From positions 1 through 33,066 of the forward strand of contig CALQFM020000049.1 in NCBI GenBank assembly GCA_943329845.2: a stretch of 33,066 nt of DNA, in the 5' to 3' direction. This document shows positions 26,119 to 32,892 of the stretch, piece after piece. The notes under the pieces were generated by a model that was not told where the DNA came from, did no database searches, and was given only the letters and a program-made list of their open reading frames with translations. This DNA is from Candidatus Kuenenia stuttgartensis (lineage in GTDB: Bacteria > Pseudomonadota > Alphaproteobacteria > SMXS01). Numbering within the stretch: the first letter of the stretch is position 1; every line of letters begins with the position of its first letter. The position numbers and the translations under genes were made by a program.

Positions 26119-27012
26119 ATGAGCACGTTGCAGGCGCCGCAAGGCGAACTGATCAAGGATTCGGACACCGCCCATTTCATGGCCGACGTCATCGAGACGT
26201 CGCGCACGGTGCCGGTGATCGTCGATTTCTGGGCGCCGTGGTGCGGCCCGTGCAAGCAGCTCACGCCGATCATCGAGAAGGTGGTCAACGGCGCCAACGG
26301 CCGCGTCAGGCTGGTGAAGGTCAATGTGGACGAGAACCAGCAGCTCGCCGCCCAGCTCCGGGTGCAGAGCATCCCGGCGGTGTTCGCGTTTTTCAACGGC
26401 CAGCCGGTCGACGGCTTCATGGGCGCGGTGCCGGAAAGCCAGGTGAAGCAGTTCGTCGACCGCCTGTCCGGCCTGGGTGGCCCCGGTCCGATCGAGGAGA
26501 TGCTGACGGCCGGGGCCGAAGCGCTGGAGGCGGGCGACTATCAGAACGCCGAGGCGATCTTCACCGAGGTGCTGGCGGCCGAGCCCGAGAACCTGACCGG
26601 ATATGCCGGCATCATGCAGGCACGGCTGAAGTCCGGCGACCTGGATGCGGCGAGGCAGATGTTCGCCTCGCTCGACGCCGACACCCAGGCCAAGAAGGAA
26701 TTCGCCGGCGTTCGCGCCGCGCTGCAGCTCGCCGAGCAGGCGGGCGACGCGGGCGACGTTGCCGATCTGCGGGCCAGGGTCGAGGCCGACCCGGCCGACA
26801 GCCAGGCCCGCTTCGACCTGGCGCTGGCGCTGGCAGGCGCGGGGCGCAACGAGGACGCGGCAAAGGAGCTGCTCTACATCGTCCGTCACGACCGGGCCTG
26901 GAACGAGGACGGCGCGCGCAAGCAGCTGGTCACCCTGTTCGACGCCTGGGGCCCGACCCACCCGCTAACGGTGCAGACCCGCAAATCGCTGTCGTCGCTG
27001 CTGTTTTCATGA
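26119..27012 (+). CDS. cnoX: Thioredoxin-domain chaperone-like protein (CnoX/YbbN)
   Basis: This 297-residue protein has an N-terminal thioredoxin domain (~10-120) with an intact WCGPC at 41-45 and the cis-Pro loop SIPAVFAFFNG. It continues into a TPR-like C-terminal region (~130-297) with EEMLTAGAEALEAGDYQNAEAIFTE and ARFDLALALAGAGRNEDAAKELL. This is the CnoX/YbbN architecture: a holdase that protects substrates and passes them to chaperonins. Alphaproteobacterial versions keep the redox-active CGPC, as here, so it may also reduce disulfides. GGAAGG five bases upstream selects the ATG at 26119; an ATG at 26101 would add six residues, and the frame is open to 25963. It is the first gene of a four-gene operon. 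Confidence 0.9.
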   Translation: MSTLQAPQGELIKDSDTAHFMADVIETSRTVPVIVDFWAPWCGPCKQLTPIIEKVVNGANGRVRLVKVNVDENQQLAAQLRVQSIPAVFAFFNGQPVDGFMGAVPESQVKQFVDRLSGLGGPGPIEEMLTAGAEALEAGDYQNAEAIFTEVLAAEPENLTGYAGIMQARLKSGDLDAARQMFASLDADTQAKKEFAGVRAALQLAEQAGDAGDVADLRARVEADPADSQARFDLALALAGAGRNEDAAKELLYIVRHDRAWNEDGARKQLVTLFDAWGPTHPLTVQTRKSLSSLLFS

Positions 27013-27656
27013 TCCAGGACTGGACCAGACTGCCCAGCACCATGCCGGTCTTTCCGCTGTCCGGCGCGCTGCTGCTGCCGCGGGGCGCGCTGCCGCTGAA
27101 CATCTTCGAGGCGCGCTACCGCTCCATGGTCGAGGACACCATCAAGGGCAAGCGGGTCATCGGCATGGTCCAGCCCCGGGTCCACGAGGGCGAGGCCCAG
27201 GAACCGCCGGTCTACGACATCGGCTGCGCCGGACGGCTGACCGCCTTCCAGGAGCTGGAGGACGGCCGCTACATCATCACCCTGACCGGCATCCGCCGCT
27301 TCCGCATCGTCGAGGAGATGGCGCGCACCACGCCCTACCGCATGTTCCGGGTGGACTATGCCGACTTCATGCAGGACTTCGAGCCCGAGACCGCGGCCAG
27401 CGCCGACCGGGCCTATTTCCTGAAGCTGATCCGGCAGTATGTCGACATCCAGGGCTACAACGTGGACTGGGACGTGATCGAGAACACCGACACCGAAACC
27501 CTGATCCATGCGTCCTCGACCCTGGCGCCCTGGGCGCCGAACGAGAAGCAGGCGCTGCTCGAGGCGCCCGACATCGACAGCCGCTACCAGACGCTGATCG
27601 CGCTCTACGAGATGGCCATCGCCCAGGCGGGCGGCGCCGGCGGCTCGTTGCAATAG
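27009..27656 (+). CDS. Lon substrate-binding (N-terminal) domain protein
   Basis: This 215-residue protein consists of a stand-alone Lon N-terminal domain: [27 protein letters not shown], then [33 protein letters not shown], and a helical C-terminal part. There is no AAA+ or protease domain, so it is not a Lon protease. In Lon this domain recognises substrates, and stand-alone versions are thought to bind misfolded or specific proteins. The start ATG overlaps the cnoX stop by 4 bases (ATGA), so the two are translationally coupled, which suggests a joint proteostasis role. Length is typical for the family. Confidence 0.9.
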   Translation: MIQDWTRLPSTMPVFPLSGALLLPRGALPLNIFEARYRSMVEDTIKGKRVIGMVQPRVHEGEAQEPPVYDIGCAGRLTAFQELEDGRYIITLTGIRRFRIVEEMARTTPYRMFRVDYADFMQDFEPETAASADRAYFLKLIRQYVDIQGYNVDWDVIENTDTETLIHASSTLAPWAPNEKQALLEAPDIDSRYQTLIALYEMAIAQAGGAGGSLQ

Positions 27657-27666
27657 GAATCCGCGT

Positions 27667-27855
27667 ATGCCGTCATCCAACGAGATCGATCCCAAGCTGC
27701 TGGAGATTCTGGTCTGCCCGCTGACCAAGGGACCGTTGGACTACGACCGGCAGGCGCAGGAGCTGGTCAGCCGCCAGGCCGGCCTCGCATTCCCGATCCG
27801 CGACGGCATCCCGATCATGCTGGTCGACGAAGCCCGCAGCCTCGACGGCAAATGA
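27667..27855 (+). CDS. Trm112 family protein
   Basis: This 62-residue protein matches the bacterial Trm112/UPF0434 family: [20 protein letters not shown], then [25 protein letters not shown]. Eukaryotic and archaeal Trm112 activate several methyltransferases; the bacterial role is less clear. The first CP motif is present, but the second zinc-binding cysteine pair of the eukaryotic protein is not, as is normal in bacterial members. It lies 10 bases after the Lon-N gene and overlaps the next gene by 4 bases. Confidence 0.92.
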   Translation: MPSSNEIDPKLLEILVCPLTKGPLDYDRQAQELVSRQAGLAFPIRDGIPIMLVDEARSLDGK

Positions 27856-28205
27856 CTCCCTGGCCCGCCGACCTCCGCTTCAACCAGGCGGAGAAGCTGC
27901 TGGAAATCGACTTCGAGGACGGCCGCAAGTTCCGCCTGCCCTACGAGCTGCTGCGGGTGGAAAGCCCGTCGGCCGAGGTGCAGGGGCACGGCGCCGGCCA
28001 GAAGACCATAGTGCCGGGTAAGAAGAACGTGTCTGTCAGCGGCGTGGTGCCGACGGGCAACTACGCCGTCCGTATCCAGTTCGACGATGGCCACGACACC
28101 GGCATCTACAGCTGGGACTACCTGTACGAGCTCGGCACGAAGCAGGAGGAGCTCTGGACGAAGTACCTGCAGGCCCTGGAGTGGAAGGGCCTGAAGCGGG
28201 ACTGA
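27852..28205 (+). CDS. DUF971 (GBBH-like N-terminal domain) protein
   Basis: This 117-residue protein is a single DUF971 domain, also found at the N-terminus of gamma-butyrobetaine hydroxylase and fused to some Mrp/ApbC iron-sulfur carriers. Characteristic parts are [27 protein letters not shown], then [34 protein letters not shown]. No catalytic residues are known for the isolated domain; a role in Fe-S or metal handling is only suggested by its fusions. The start overlaps the Trm112 stop by 4 bases, and it closes the cnoX operon, 25 bases from the convergent DJ-1 gene. Confidence 0.92.
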   Translation: MTPWPADLRFNQAEKLLEIDFEDGRKFRLPYELLRVESPSAEVQGHGAGQKTIVPGKKNVSVSGVVPTGNYAVRIQFDDGHDTGIYSWDYLYELGTKQEELWTKYLQALEWKGLKRD

Positions 28206-28230
28206 GCGGCGTTCCCTCCGCGCTCGAACC

Positions 28231-28839
28231 CTACCAAGCCACCTCGAACGGCGGCTCGGGCGCGTACTGGATGGACTTCTGCACCAGCGCGCCGTGCTCC
28301 TTGCCAAAGCGTTCGCCGGTCAGCCACAGGGCCATGTCGATGCCCGCCGACACGCCCGCCGAGGTGACCAGGTTGCCGTCGCGGACGTAGCGCTGGTCGC
28401 GAACCACCTCGCCGACGCCGTCGATGGCCTCGAGCTCGTGGATCGCGCCCCAGTGGGTCGTCGCCCGCTTGCCCTGCGCCGGGCCGGCGGCAGTCAGCAC
28501 CAGCGAGCCGGTGCAGACACTGGTCACCCATTCGCAGCGCGCCGACTGGCGGCGGACGAAGTCCAGCATGGCCGGGTTCTTCATCTCGCGCCGCGTTCCC
28601 TGGCCGCCCGGAACGAGGATTATGTTCAGGTCCGGGCAGGTGGCGAAGGAATGGTCGGCCTCCACGCGCATGCCCTTGGCGCAGCGCACCGTCTGGCCGT
28701 TCTCCGACACCAGGAAGATGCTGTCGGGCGCCGGCTGCTTCTGCCAGGCGAACACCTGGTTGGAACTGGTCAGCACCTCCCAGGGGCCGACGAAATCCAG
28801 TTCCTCCGCGTCGTCAAAGACCACGATGCCGATATTCAT
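28231..28839 (-). CDS. DJ-1/PfpI family protein, isonitrile-hydratase-like
   Basis: This 202-residue protein is a DJ-1/PfpI-fold enzyme with the nucleophile-elbow Cys109 in WVTSVCTGSLVL and the preceding LVPGGQGTR. It is close in pattern to isonitrile hydratase (InhA): FVGPWEVL, TSVCTGSLVL, GKRATTHW, VVRDQRYVRDGNLVTSAGVSAGIDMAL and IQYAPEPPF all have counterparts there. That enzyme hydrates isonitriles to N-substituted formamides. Whether this one has that activity is inference. The ATG at 28837-28839 has the strong ribosome-binding site AAGGAGGT and lies 26 bases inside the 3' end of the glxA-type regulator, implying co-transcription and coupling. Confidence 0.88.
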   Translation of the reverse strand: MNIGIVVFDDAEELDFVGPWEVLTSSNQVFAWQKQPAPDSIFLVSENGQTVRCAKGMRVEADHSFATCPDLNIILVPGGQGTRREMKNPAMLDFVRRQSARCEWVTSVCTGSLVLTAAGPAQGKRATTHWGAIHELEAIDGVGEVVRDQRYVRDGNLVTSAGVSAGIDMALWLTGERFGKEHGALVQKSIQYAPEPPFEVAW

Positions 28840-29845
28840 GGGAAACCTCCTTGCTGGCTGAAACGGGAAGCCGCCGGAACCGGTCGCGGTAGGCCTTCGG
28901 GCCCACGCCCAGGCGGCGGATGAAGGTACGGCGCATGCGCTCCATGGTGCCGAAGCCGCAGTCATGGGCGATGCGGTCGATGGCGTGGGCTGTGTGCTCC
29001 AGGTCCCGGCGGGCGGCCTGGGTGCGGGCGCGCTCGACGAACTCGGCAGGCGTCACACCGGTTTCGGCGCGGAACACCCGGGCGAAGGTGCGCTCGGACA
29101 TGCAGGCGCGGTCCGCCAGTGCCGGCACGGCCAGCTCTTCGCCCGGATTGTCGGCGATCCATTTCAGCAGCTTGCCCAGCCTGCCGTCCCGGCCGCCCTG
29201 CGCCTCGAGCTGCACGCTGAACTGGGACTGGCCGCCGGGCCGGATCATGAACAGCACATGGCGGCGTGCCACCTGCACGGCCAGGTCGTGGCCCCAGTCC
29301 TCCTCGATCAGGGCGAGCGCCAGGTCCATGCCGGCGGTGATGCCGGCCGACGACCACAGATTGCCGTCGCGCACGAAGATGGCATCCCGGTCGATGCGCA
29401 GGTCCGGGAATGCCTGGCCGATCAGGTCGCAGGCATTCCAGTGGGTGGCGACCCGCTTGCCTGACGCGAGACCCGCCTGCGCAAGCAGGGCGATGCCGCT
29501 GCAGATCGAGACCAGCCGGCGTGCCTTGCGGGCAGCGCGTTGGATGAAGGCGACCTGGCGCTTGTCACGCAGCGCCTCGACGATTCCGTCTCCGCCCGAG
29601 ACGACCAGCGTGTCGAGGTCGGCCAGTTCGTCGTCGCCAATCTCGTCGAACGTACGGTCCATGCCGAGGCGCATGCCGCTGGTGGTGGTAATGTATCCTG
29701 GATCAGGCGCGGCGAGGGTGATCGCATAGCCGGGCAGGCCCGCGTCGCGCACGGCGGAGAACACCTGCATGGGACCGGTGATGTCGAGGATCTGGGCCCG
29801 CTCGAAGCAGACCATGATGACCTTCCGCGGCGCTGTCTGGAGCAT
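28814..29845 (-). CDS. GlxA-family transcriptional regulator (DJ-1 + AraC HTH)
   Basis: This 343-residue protein joins an N-terminal DJ-1/PfpI-like domain (~1-190, with LVVSGGDG and the elbow SICSGIALL) to a C-terminal AraC-type DNA-binding domain (~225-325) with two helix-turn-helix units, LADRACMSERTFARVFRAETGVTPAEFV and IAHDCGFGTMERMRRTFIRRLGVGPKAY. This is the GlxA family, whose DJ-1 part usually senses ligand rather than catalysing. The ATG at 29843-29845 follows GAAGGGAG. It overlaps the isonitrile-hydratase-like gene, so the regulator most likely controls that gene and itself in response to the enzyme's substrate. Confidence 0.9.
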   Translation of the reverse strand: MLQTAPRKVIMVCFERAQILDITGPMQVFSAVRDAGLPGYAITLAAPDPGYITTTSGMRLGMDRTFDEIGDDELADLDTLVVSGGDGIVEALRDKRQVAFIQRAARKARRLVSICSGIALLAQAGLASGKRVATHWNACDLIGQAFPDLRIDRDAIFVRDGNLWSSAGITAGMDLALALIEEDWGHDLAVQVARRHVLFMIRPGGQSQFSVQLEAQGGRDGRLGKLLKWIADNPGEELAVPALADRACMSERTFARVFRAETGVTPAEFVERARTQAARRDLEHTAHAIDRIAHDCGFGTMERMRRTFIRRLGVGPKAYRDRFRRLPVSASKEVSHEYRHRGL

Positions 29846-29872
29846 GGCACTCTCCCTTCAGCCAGGAACTTA

Positions 29873-29901
29873 CGATCAGGACCGTTTGGCGGAAATGACA
29901 A
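29873..29901 (-). promoter_or_regulatory. Possible promoter of the glxA-type operon
   Basis: On the minus strand TTGTCA (29896-29901) and TGATCG (29873-29878) are 17 bases apart. The -35 is good and the -10 is poor, as may be expected for a promoter needing an activator. Functional assignment is tentative. Confidence 0.25.
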
Positions 29902-29948
29902 TTAACCCTCGTTTCCTGCCAGAGCCGGCCAGCGTGCCGCTCGCGGCT

Positions 29949-30057
29949 CCCCCTCATCCGGCGCTTTGCGCCACCTTCTCCCACAAGGGGAGAAGGGTTC
30001 GATACGGCACCGGCAGAGTCCCCTCTCCCCCGTGGGAGAGGGTTAGGGTGATGGGTG
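29949..30057. repeat. Palindromic intergenic repeat (RIME/REP-like)
   Basis: The asd-to-glxA gap holds a mosaic of hairpins: GGCGC/GCGCC (29960-29964 and 29968-29972), CCTTCTCCC/GGGAGAAGG (29974-29982 and 29988-29996) and CCCTCTCCC/GGGAGAGGG (30021-30029 and 30034-30042). The outer ends CCCTCATCC and GGGTGATGGG are roughly complementary. This is the pattern of the mosaic intergenic elements common in alphaproteobacterial genomes (RIME-type), normally present in many copies. It may also end or stabilise the asd transcript. Confidence 0.7.
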
Positions 30058-30091
30058 ACCGCGACGTGCTTCCCTGCTTCGAGCTAACGCC

Positions 30092-31135
30092 CTAACGCCT
30101 GAGCAGCAGCTCGGCGATCTGCACCGCGTTCAGCGCCGCGCCCTTCAGCAGCTGGTCGCCGGCGGCGAACAGCGCCAGCGTCCGGCCCGACGGGTCGGCG
30201 GTGTCGACGCGGACGCGGCCCACCAGCACGTCGTCCTGGCCCGAGGCCTCCGACGGCATGGGGAAGTGGTTGGCGGCGCGGTCGTCCACCAGCCGCAGGC
30301 CTTGGCCGCCCTGTAGCAGCGCGCGGGCCGCTTCCGGCGTCACCACCTCGTCGAACTCCACCGAGATCGACATGGCATGGGCGCGCAGCACCGGCACGCG
30401 GATGCAGGTGATGCCGATGGGCATGTCGTCGACGCCCAGGATGCGCCGGGTTTCGGCCACCACCTTCAGCTCCTCGCCGTTGTAGCCGCTGTCCACATCC
30501 ACGTCGGCGTTGTGGCTGAACAGGTTGAAGGCGTAGGGGTGCGGCAGCACCTTGGGTTCGTAGGATTCGCCGCGCAGCTGGGCGGCGGTCGACAGGCGCA
30601 GCTCCTCCATGGCGGCGGCGCCGGCGCCAGAGGCGGCCTGGTAGGTGGTCAGGCGCAGGCTGCGGATCGGATGCGCCTTGTGCAACGGCGCGAGCGCCAC
30701 GGTGGCGATGGCGGCGACGCAGTTCGGGTTGGCGACGATGCCGTTGTGCCGGGCCAAGGTTTCGCCGTTCACCTCGGGCACCACCAGCGGCACGGTCGGG
30801 TCCATGCGGAACGCCGACGAGTTGTCGACCATGATCGCGCCGGCGCCGACCGCGTCCGGCGCGTGGCGGCGCGAGATGCCGGCGCCGGCCGAGAACAGCG
30901 CCACGTCGACGCCATCGAAGCTGCGCGCGGTCAACTCCTCGATGGTGACGTCGTTGCCCTTGAACGGCAGCGCCTTGCCGGCCGAGCGGGCCGACGCCAG
31001 CAGCTTCAGGCCGCCGACCGGGAAGTTCCTGGTCTCGAGGCAGCGGATGAGTTCGACGCCGACGGCGCCGGTCGCGCCGACGATGGCCACGACGGGCGCG
31101 TTGGACGTGATATGGCGGGGTGAACTGGTCTGCAT
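30092..31135 (-). CDS. asd: Aspartate-semialdehyde dehydrogenase
   Basis: This 347-residue enzyme reduces aspartyl phosphate to aspartate semialdehyde with NADPH, the shared step to lysine, diaminopimelate, threonine, methionine and isoleucine. The Rossmann motif IVGATGAVGVELI is at 18-30, the catalytic Cys139 is in VANPNCVAAIATVAL, and QAASGAGAAAMEEL and ITCIRVPVLRAHAMSISVEF follow, including the substrate-binding Arg and the catalytic His (RAHAMS). I place the start at the ATG at 31133-31135, where the conserved sequence begins; the frame stays open farther upstream through the leader region without resembling the family. GAGAGAC forms its ribosome-binding site and is part of a hairpin described separately. 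Confidence 0.95.
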   Translation of the reverse strand: MQTSSPRHITSNAPVVAIVGATGAVGVELIRCLETRNFPVGGLKLLASARSAGKALPFKGNDVTIEELTARSFDGVDVALFSAGAGISRRHAPDAVGAGAIMVDNSSAFRMDPTVPLVVPEVNGETLARHNGIVANPNCVAAIATVALAPLHKAHPIRSLRLTTYQAASGAGAAAMEELRLSTAAQLRGESYEPKVLPHPYAFNLFSHNADVDVDSGYNGEELKVVAETRRILGVDDMPIGITCIRVPVLRAHAMSISVEFDEVVTPEAARALLQGGQGLRLVDDRAANHFPMPSEASGQDDVLVGRVRVDTADPSGRTLALFAAGDQLLKGAALNAVQIAELLLRR

Positions 31136-31139
31136 GATC

Positions 31140-31209
31140 GTCTCTCTACCGTTGTTGTGGGAGAGACAGGGCCGGCCTTGGCGGAACCCCGTCTTCGGGG
31201 GCCTTCCGC
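31140..31209 (-). promoter_or_regulatory. Hairpins in the asd 5' leader, one covering the RBS
   Basis: On the minus strand GTCTCTC (31161-31167) can pair perfectly with GAGAGAC (31140-31146), which holds the only plausible Shine-Dalgarno sequence of asd and ends 4 bases before its ATG. Just upstream a second stem pairs GCGGAA with TTCCGC (31204-31209 and 31181-31186) and CCCC with GGGG inside it. The second has no T-run, so control of translation fits better than transcription termination. The role is inferred from structure only. Confidence 0.45.
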
Positions 31210-31221
31210 TGGATGTCGCTC

Positions 31222-31296
31222 TTAACCCGCGCGCACCAGCGAACGCCCCGCCGAAGCGGTCGTTTTCGTCGTGGTGCTGGTTTTGATCGTCGACAT
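31222..31296 (-). CDS. Candidate threonine-rich leader peptide of asd
   Basis: A 24-codon frame begins with ATG at 31294-31296 and ends with TAA, 86 bases upstream of asd. Seven of its residues 3-13 are threonine (STIKTSTTTKTT), with one isoleucine and two lysines, all end products of the Asd pathway. A block of codons for the pathway's product is the hallmark of ribosome-mediated attenuation, as in the thr leader of enteric bacteria. ACCAGC in the Thr-codon block (plus 31276-31281) can pair with GCTGGT downstream (31235-31240), so a stalled ribosome would alter the RNA fold. There is no clear ribosome-binding site; the putative promoter would place the transcript start almost at the ATG, giving a leaderless peptide. 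It could also be a chance frame. Confidence 0.4.
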   Translation of the reverse strand: MSTIKTSTTTKTTASAGRSLVRAG

Positions 31297-31305
31297 GGCG
31301 CGGAC

Positions 31306-31333
31306 ATCTATCACGGCCACCGGATCGCGGCAA
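31306..31333 (-). promoter_or_regulatory. Possible asd promoter
   Basis: On the minus strand TTGCCG (31328-31333) and ATAGAT (31306-31311) lie 16 bases apart, after the hsp20 terminator and just before the candidate leader peptide. Both boxes are partial matches. Confidence 0.3.
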
Positions 31334-31370
31334 TATGCGCGTTCCGCATGGCATGTGCCGCCAAACAGGC

Positions 31371-31404
31371 AAAAAGAAGGGCCGCCCGCTTCCGCGGACG
31401 GCCC
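31371..31404 (-). terminator. Rho-independent terminator of hsp20
   Basis: On the minus strand an 11-bp stem, GGGCCGTCCGC with GCGGGCGGCCC (one G-T pair), closes a GGAA loop and is followed by TTCTTTTTG. It starts 23 bases after the hsp20 stop codon and separates hsp20 from asd. Confidence 0.85.
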
Positions 31405-31427
31405 AATCACAGGCAAAGGATGGTTGA

Positions 31428-31904
31428 TCAGGCAGTCGCGTGGTCGATGACCTTCGCGCCCGTGCCGTTGATGGGGATCTGGCGTGGCTTGCGCTCCTCG
31501 GGGACCTCGCGGACCAGGCTGACATGCAGCAGGCCGTTCTCGAGCGCGGCGCCGGTGACCTTGATGGTATCGGCCAGATGGAAGCGGCGCTCGAAGGCGC
31601 GCTTGGCGATGCCGCGGTGCAGGTAGACCGGTTGCGGCGCCAGGGTCTCGCCCTCGGCGGCCTCGGTCTTCTGGGCGCGGCCGGAGATCACCAGCACGTC
31701 GTCCTTCACCGTCACGTCGAGCTCGTCCTCGGTGAAGCCGGCGACCGCCATGGTCACGCGGTAGTCGTCATTGCCGACTTTCTCGATGTCGTAGGGAGGA
31801 TAGCCGCCGTCGCCATTAAGGCGGGTGGCGTTGTCGAGCATGCGGACCAGGTTGTCGAAGCCCACGGCCGAACGCATCAGGGGATTGGTGTCGAATACGC
31901 GCAT
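31428..31904 (-). CDS. Small heat-shock protein (Hsp20 / IbpA-like)
   Basis: This 158-residue alpha-crystallin-type chaperone holds unfolding proteins under heat stress. The N-terminal arm (MRVFDTNPLMRSAVGFDNLVRML) and the alpha-crystallin domain (~38-130, PPYDIEKVGNDDYRVTMAVAGFTEDELDVTV through RRFHLADTIKVTGAALENGLLHVSLVREVPE) match bacterial class A sHsps such as IbpA, and the C-terminal PRQIPIN holds the I-x-I anchor. The ATG at 31902-31904 directly follows a predicted thermometer hairpin; the frame is open upstream, but that part is the 5' leader. Regulation is likely twofold: an RpoH promoter and a ROSE-type RNA thermometer, both visible upstream. A strong terminator follows. Confidence 0.95.
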   Translation of the reverse strand: MRVFDTNPLMRSAVGFDNLVRMLDNATRLNGDGGYPPYDIEKVGNDDYRVTMAVAGFTEDELDVTVKDDVLVISGRAQKTEAAEGETLAPQPVYLHRGIAKRAFERRFHLADTIKVTGAALENGLLHVSLVREVPEERKPRQIPINGTGAKVIDHATA

Positions 31905-31992
31905 CTTACTCTCCAGTGAGCAATAAGGTTGATGTGGCCCACCAATGGTCGGGCCGGTTGTGTCGTTGCCGGACCCGTCAGCGGCACCCGGC
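31905..31992 (-). promoter_or_regulatory. ROSE-like RNA thermometer of hsp20
   Basis: The 88-base 5' leader can form three hairpins. The last (31905-31927) abuts the start codon: CTTATT then a bulged G then CTC pairs with GAG, AG, TAAG around an ACTG loop, giving nine pairs with a single unpaired G and burying the GGAGAG ribosome-binding site. TTGCT opposite the Shine-Dalgarno sequence with one bulged G is the diagnostic feature of ROSE elements, which melt at heat-shock temperature. The upstream hairpins are GGCCC/GGGCC (31936-31955) and GCCGG/CCGGC (31968-31992). ROSE elements are known upstream of hsp20 genes in rhizobia and other Proteobacteria. Confidence 0.75.
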
Positions 31993-32000
31993 GATTGGTC

Positions 32001-32028
32001 ATTTGGGAAGGGTTTGGGCACGTTCAAG
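32001..32028 (-). promoter_or_regulatory. RpoH (sigma-32) heat-shock promoter of hsp20
   Basis: On the minus strand CTTGAA (32023-32028) and CCCAAAT (32001-32007) are 15 bases apart, close to the sigma-32 consensus CTTGAA / CCCATnT. The expected transcript start near 31993 coincides with the first base of the ROSE-like leader, so promoter, thermometer and gene fit together. Confidence 0.7.
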
Positions 32029-32590
32029 AGGCAAAATCAGACCTGTTCGTGTCTCGTCGCGCCGGTTTCCGAGCGGGGAGTGCCCAGGAAGATCGGTACC
32101 GCGCCTTCGTCGCTTCAATGCCCGAATTTGCCTCGACATCGTGCGGCGCCCTTCGTGTGGGGGCGTCGCCGTCTCGAAGCCAGCGAGGCCGTCCGGCCGG
32201 TTGCGGGTGCGAGGGGCTTTTCGGAAACAGCCAAGAGTTGCATGCCTTCAGATCCTTGAAGCGACGGCGCTTGGACCTTGAATCAACGATCGAGGATCTT
32301 GAGCGATCCTACCCCGCGGCCGCCGATACTTTGTGGTAAAATTGAAACATAAAGTGATTTTGTTAATAGTAGTAATTGGTATCAAGCGCCATGCAGCCAT
32401 AAAATATAATTTTTGATTGATCGGATTTCCTATGTTGAAAAAAGTTCCATTGAAAACCCGTTTATTAAATAAATAAATGATTTGTCTTTGTGCGGAATAG
32501 CGCGCCAAGTGAATTTCGAACGAAGGGATCCTGAAAAGAATTCGTGCGAATGCAGGGCCCGAAGCAGGATAATTTTGGTCGAGGCGTAGC
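32029..32590. other. Gene-poor stretch with AT-rich island
   Basis: Up to about 32330 several frames are open on both strands (for example a plus frame to 32339), but none looks like a protein family and frames overlap freely, so I call none. From ~32335 to ~32500 the composition drops sharply to AT-rich (runs such as TTTATTAAATAAATAAATGA). Plus-strand AT-rich patches could contain the promoter of the tpsB gene that follows; no single -35/-10 pair stands out. The composition suggests foreign origin. Confidence 0.5.
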
Positions 32591-32842
32591 ATGTTTAAGC
32601 CAATTCTATTGACAGTTTTGCTGTTGATAGCGGGTCAGAGCGCCCTTGCGCAGCAACCACCGGTCGCGGGCGGACAATTCCAGCAGATTCCGCCGCCGCC
32701 GACGCGTGAACGATCGATTCCGGAATTGCGGATCGAGCGACCGGACGCACCCCTTACAGCCGATACTGGCGGCGCGACGATCTTGGTGAACGCGCTGCAT
32801 GTCAGCGGCGCGACGCTGTTCTCCGAGTGGTCTGCCCCCTGA
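32591..32842 (+). pseudogene. Truncated TpsB (ShlB/FhaC-type) transporter, N-terminal part only
   Basis: The first ~79 codons encode a signal peptide (FKPILLTVLLLIAGQSALAQQ), a proline-rich linker (FQQIPPPPTRERSIPELRIE) and the beginning of the first POTRA domain (ILVNALHVSGATLFSE). This is the typical start of a two-partner secretion TpsB outer-membrane protein, normally about 550-600 residues. After codon LFSE at 32827 the family sequence stops abruptly and insertion-sequence-like DNA begins, giving an early TGA at 32840-32842. GAGG six bases before the ATG is a fair ribosome-binding site. The rest of the gene, and any TpsA exoprotein partner, would lie beyond the right edge. The fragment is not expected to function. 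Confidence 0.7.
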
Positions 32843-32892
32843 AAAGTGGTCCTCCCTGAAGTATGGTTTTCAGCCATGAGGAGGATCTGTAA
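32828..32892. mobile_element. IS3-type terminal fragment (candidate)
   Basis: TGGTCTGCCCCCTGAAAAG, followed by TGGTCCTCCCTGAAGTATGG, resembles the terminal sequence of IS3-family elements as I remember them: a TG start, C-rich tract and short spacer before the first transposase ORF. An ATG at 32875 is preceded by no more than this end and breaks off in the next element after a few codons. It starts exactly where the TpsB reading frame loses similarity. The other end is outside the window, so the family call is tentative. Confidence 0.45.

Noticed and set aside
27009-27656. A Lon protease
   Set aside because: Only the N-terminal substrate-binding domain is present; no AAA+ or Ser-Lys protease domain follows.
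31929-32339. A 136-residue plus-strand frame after hsp20
   Set aside because: It crosses the hsp20 leader and promoter, has no ribosome-binding site or family resemblance, and two other frames are equally open.
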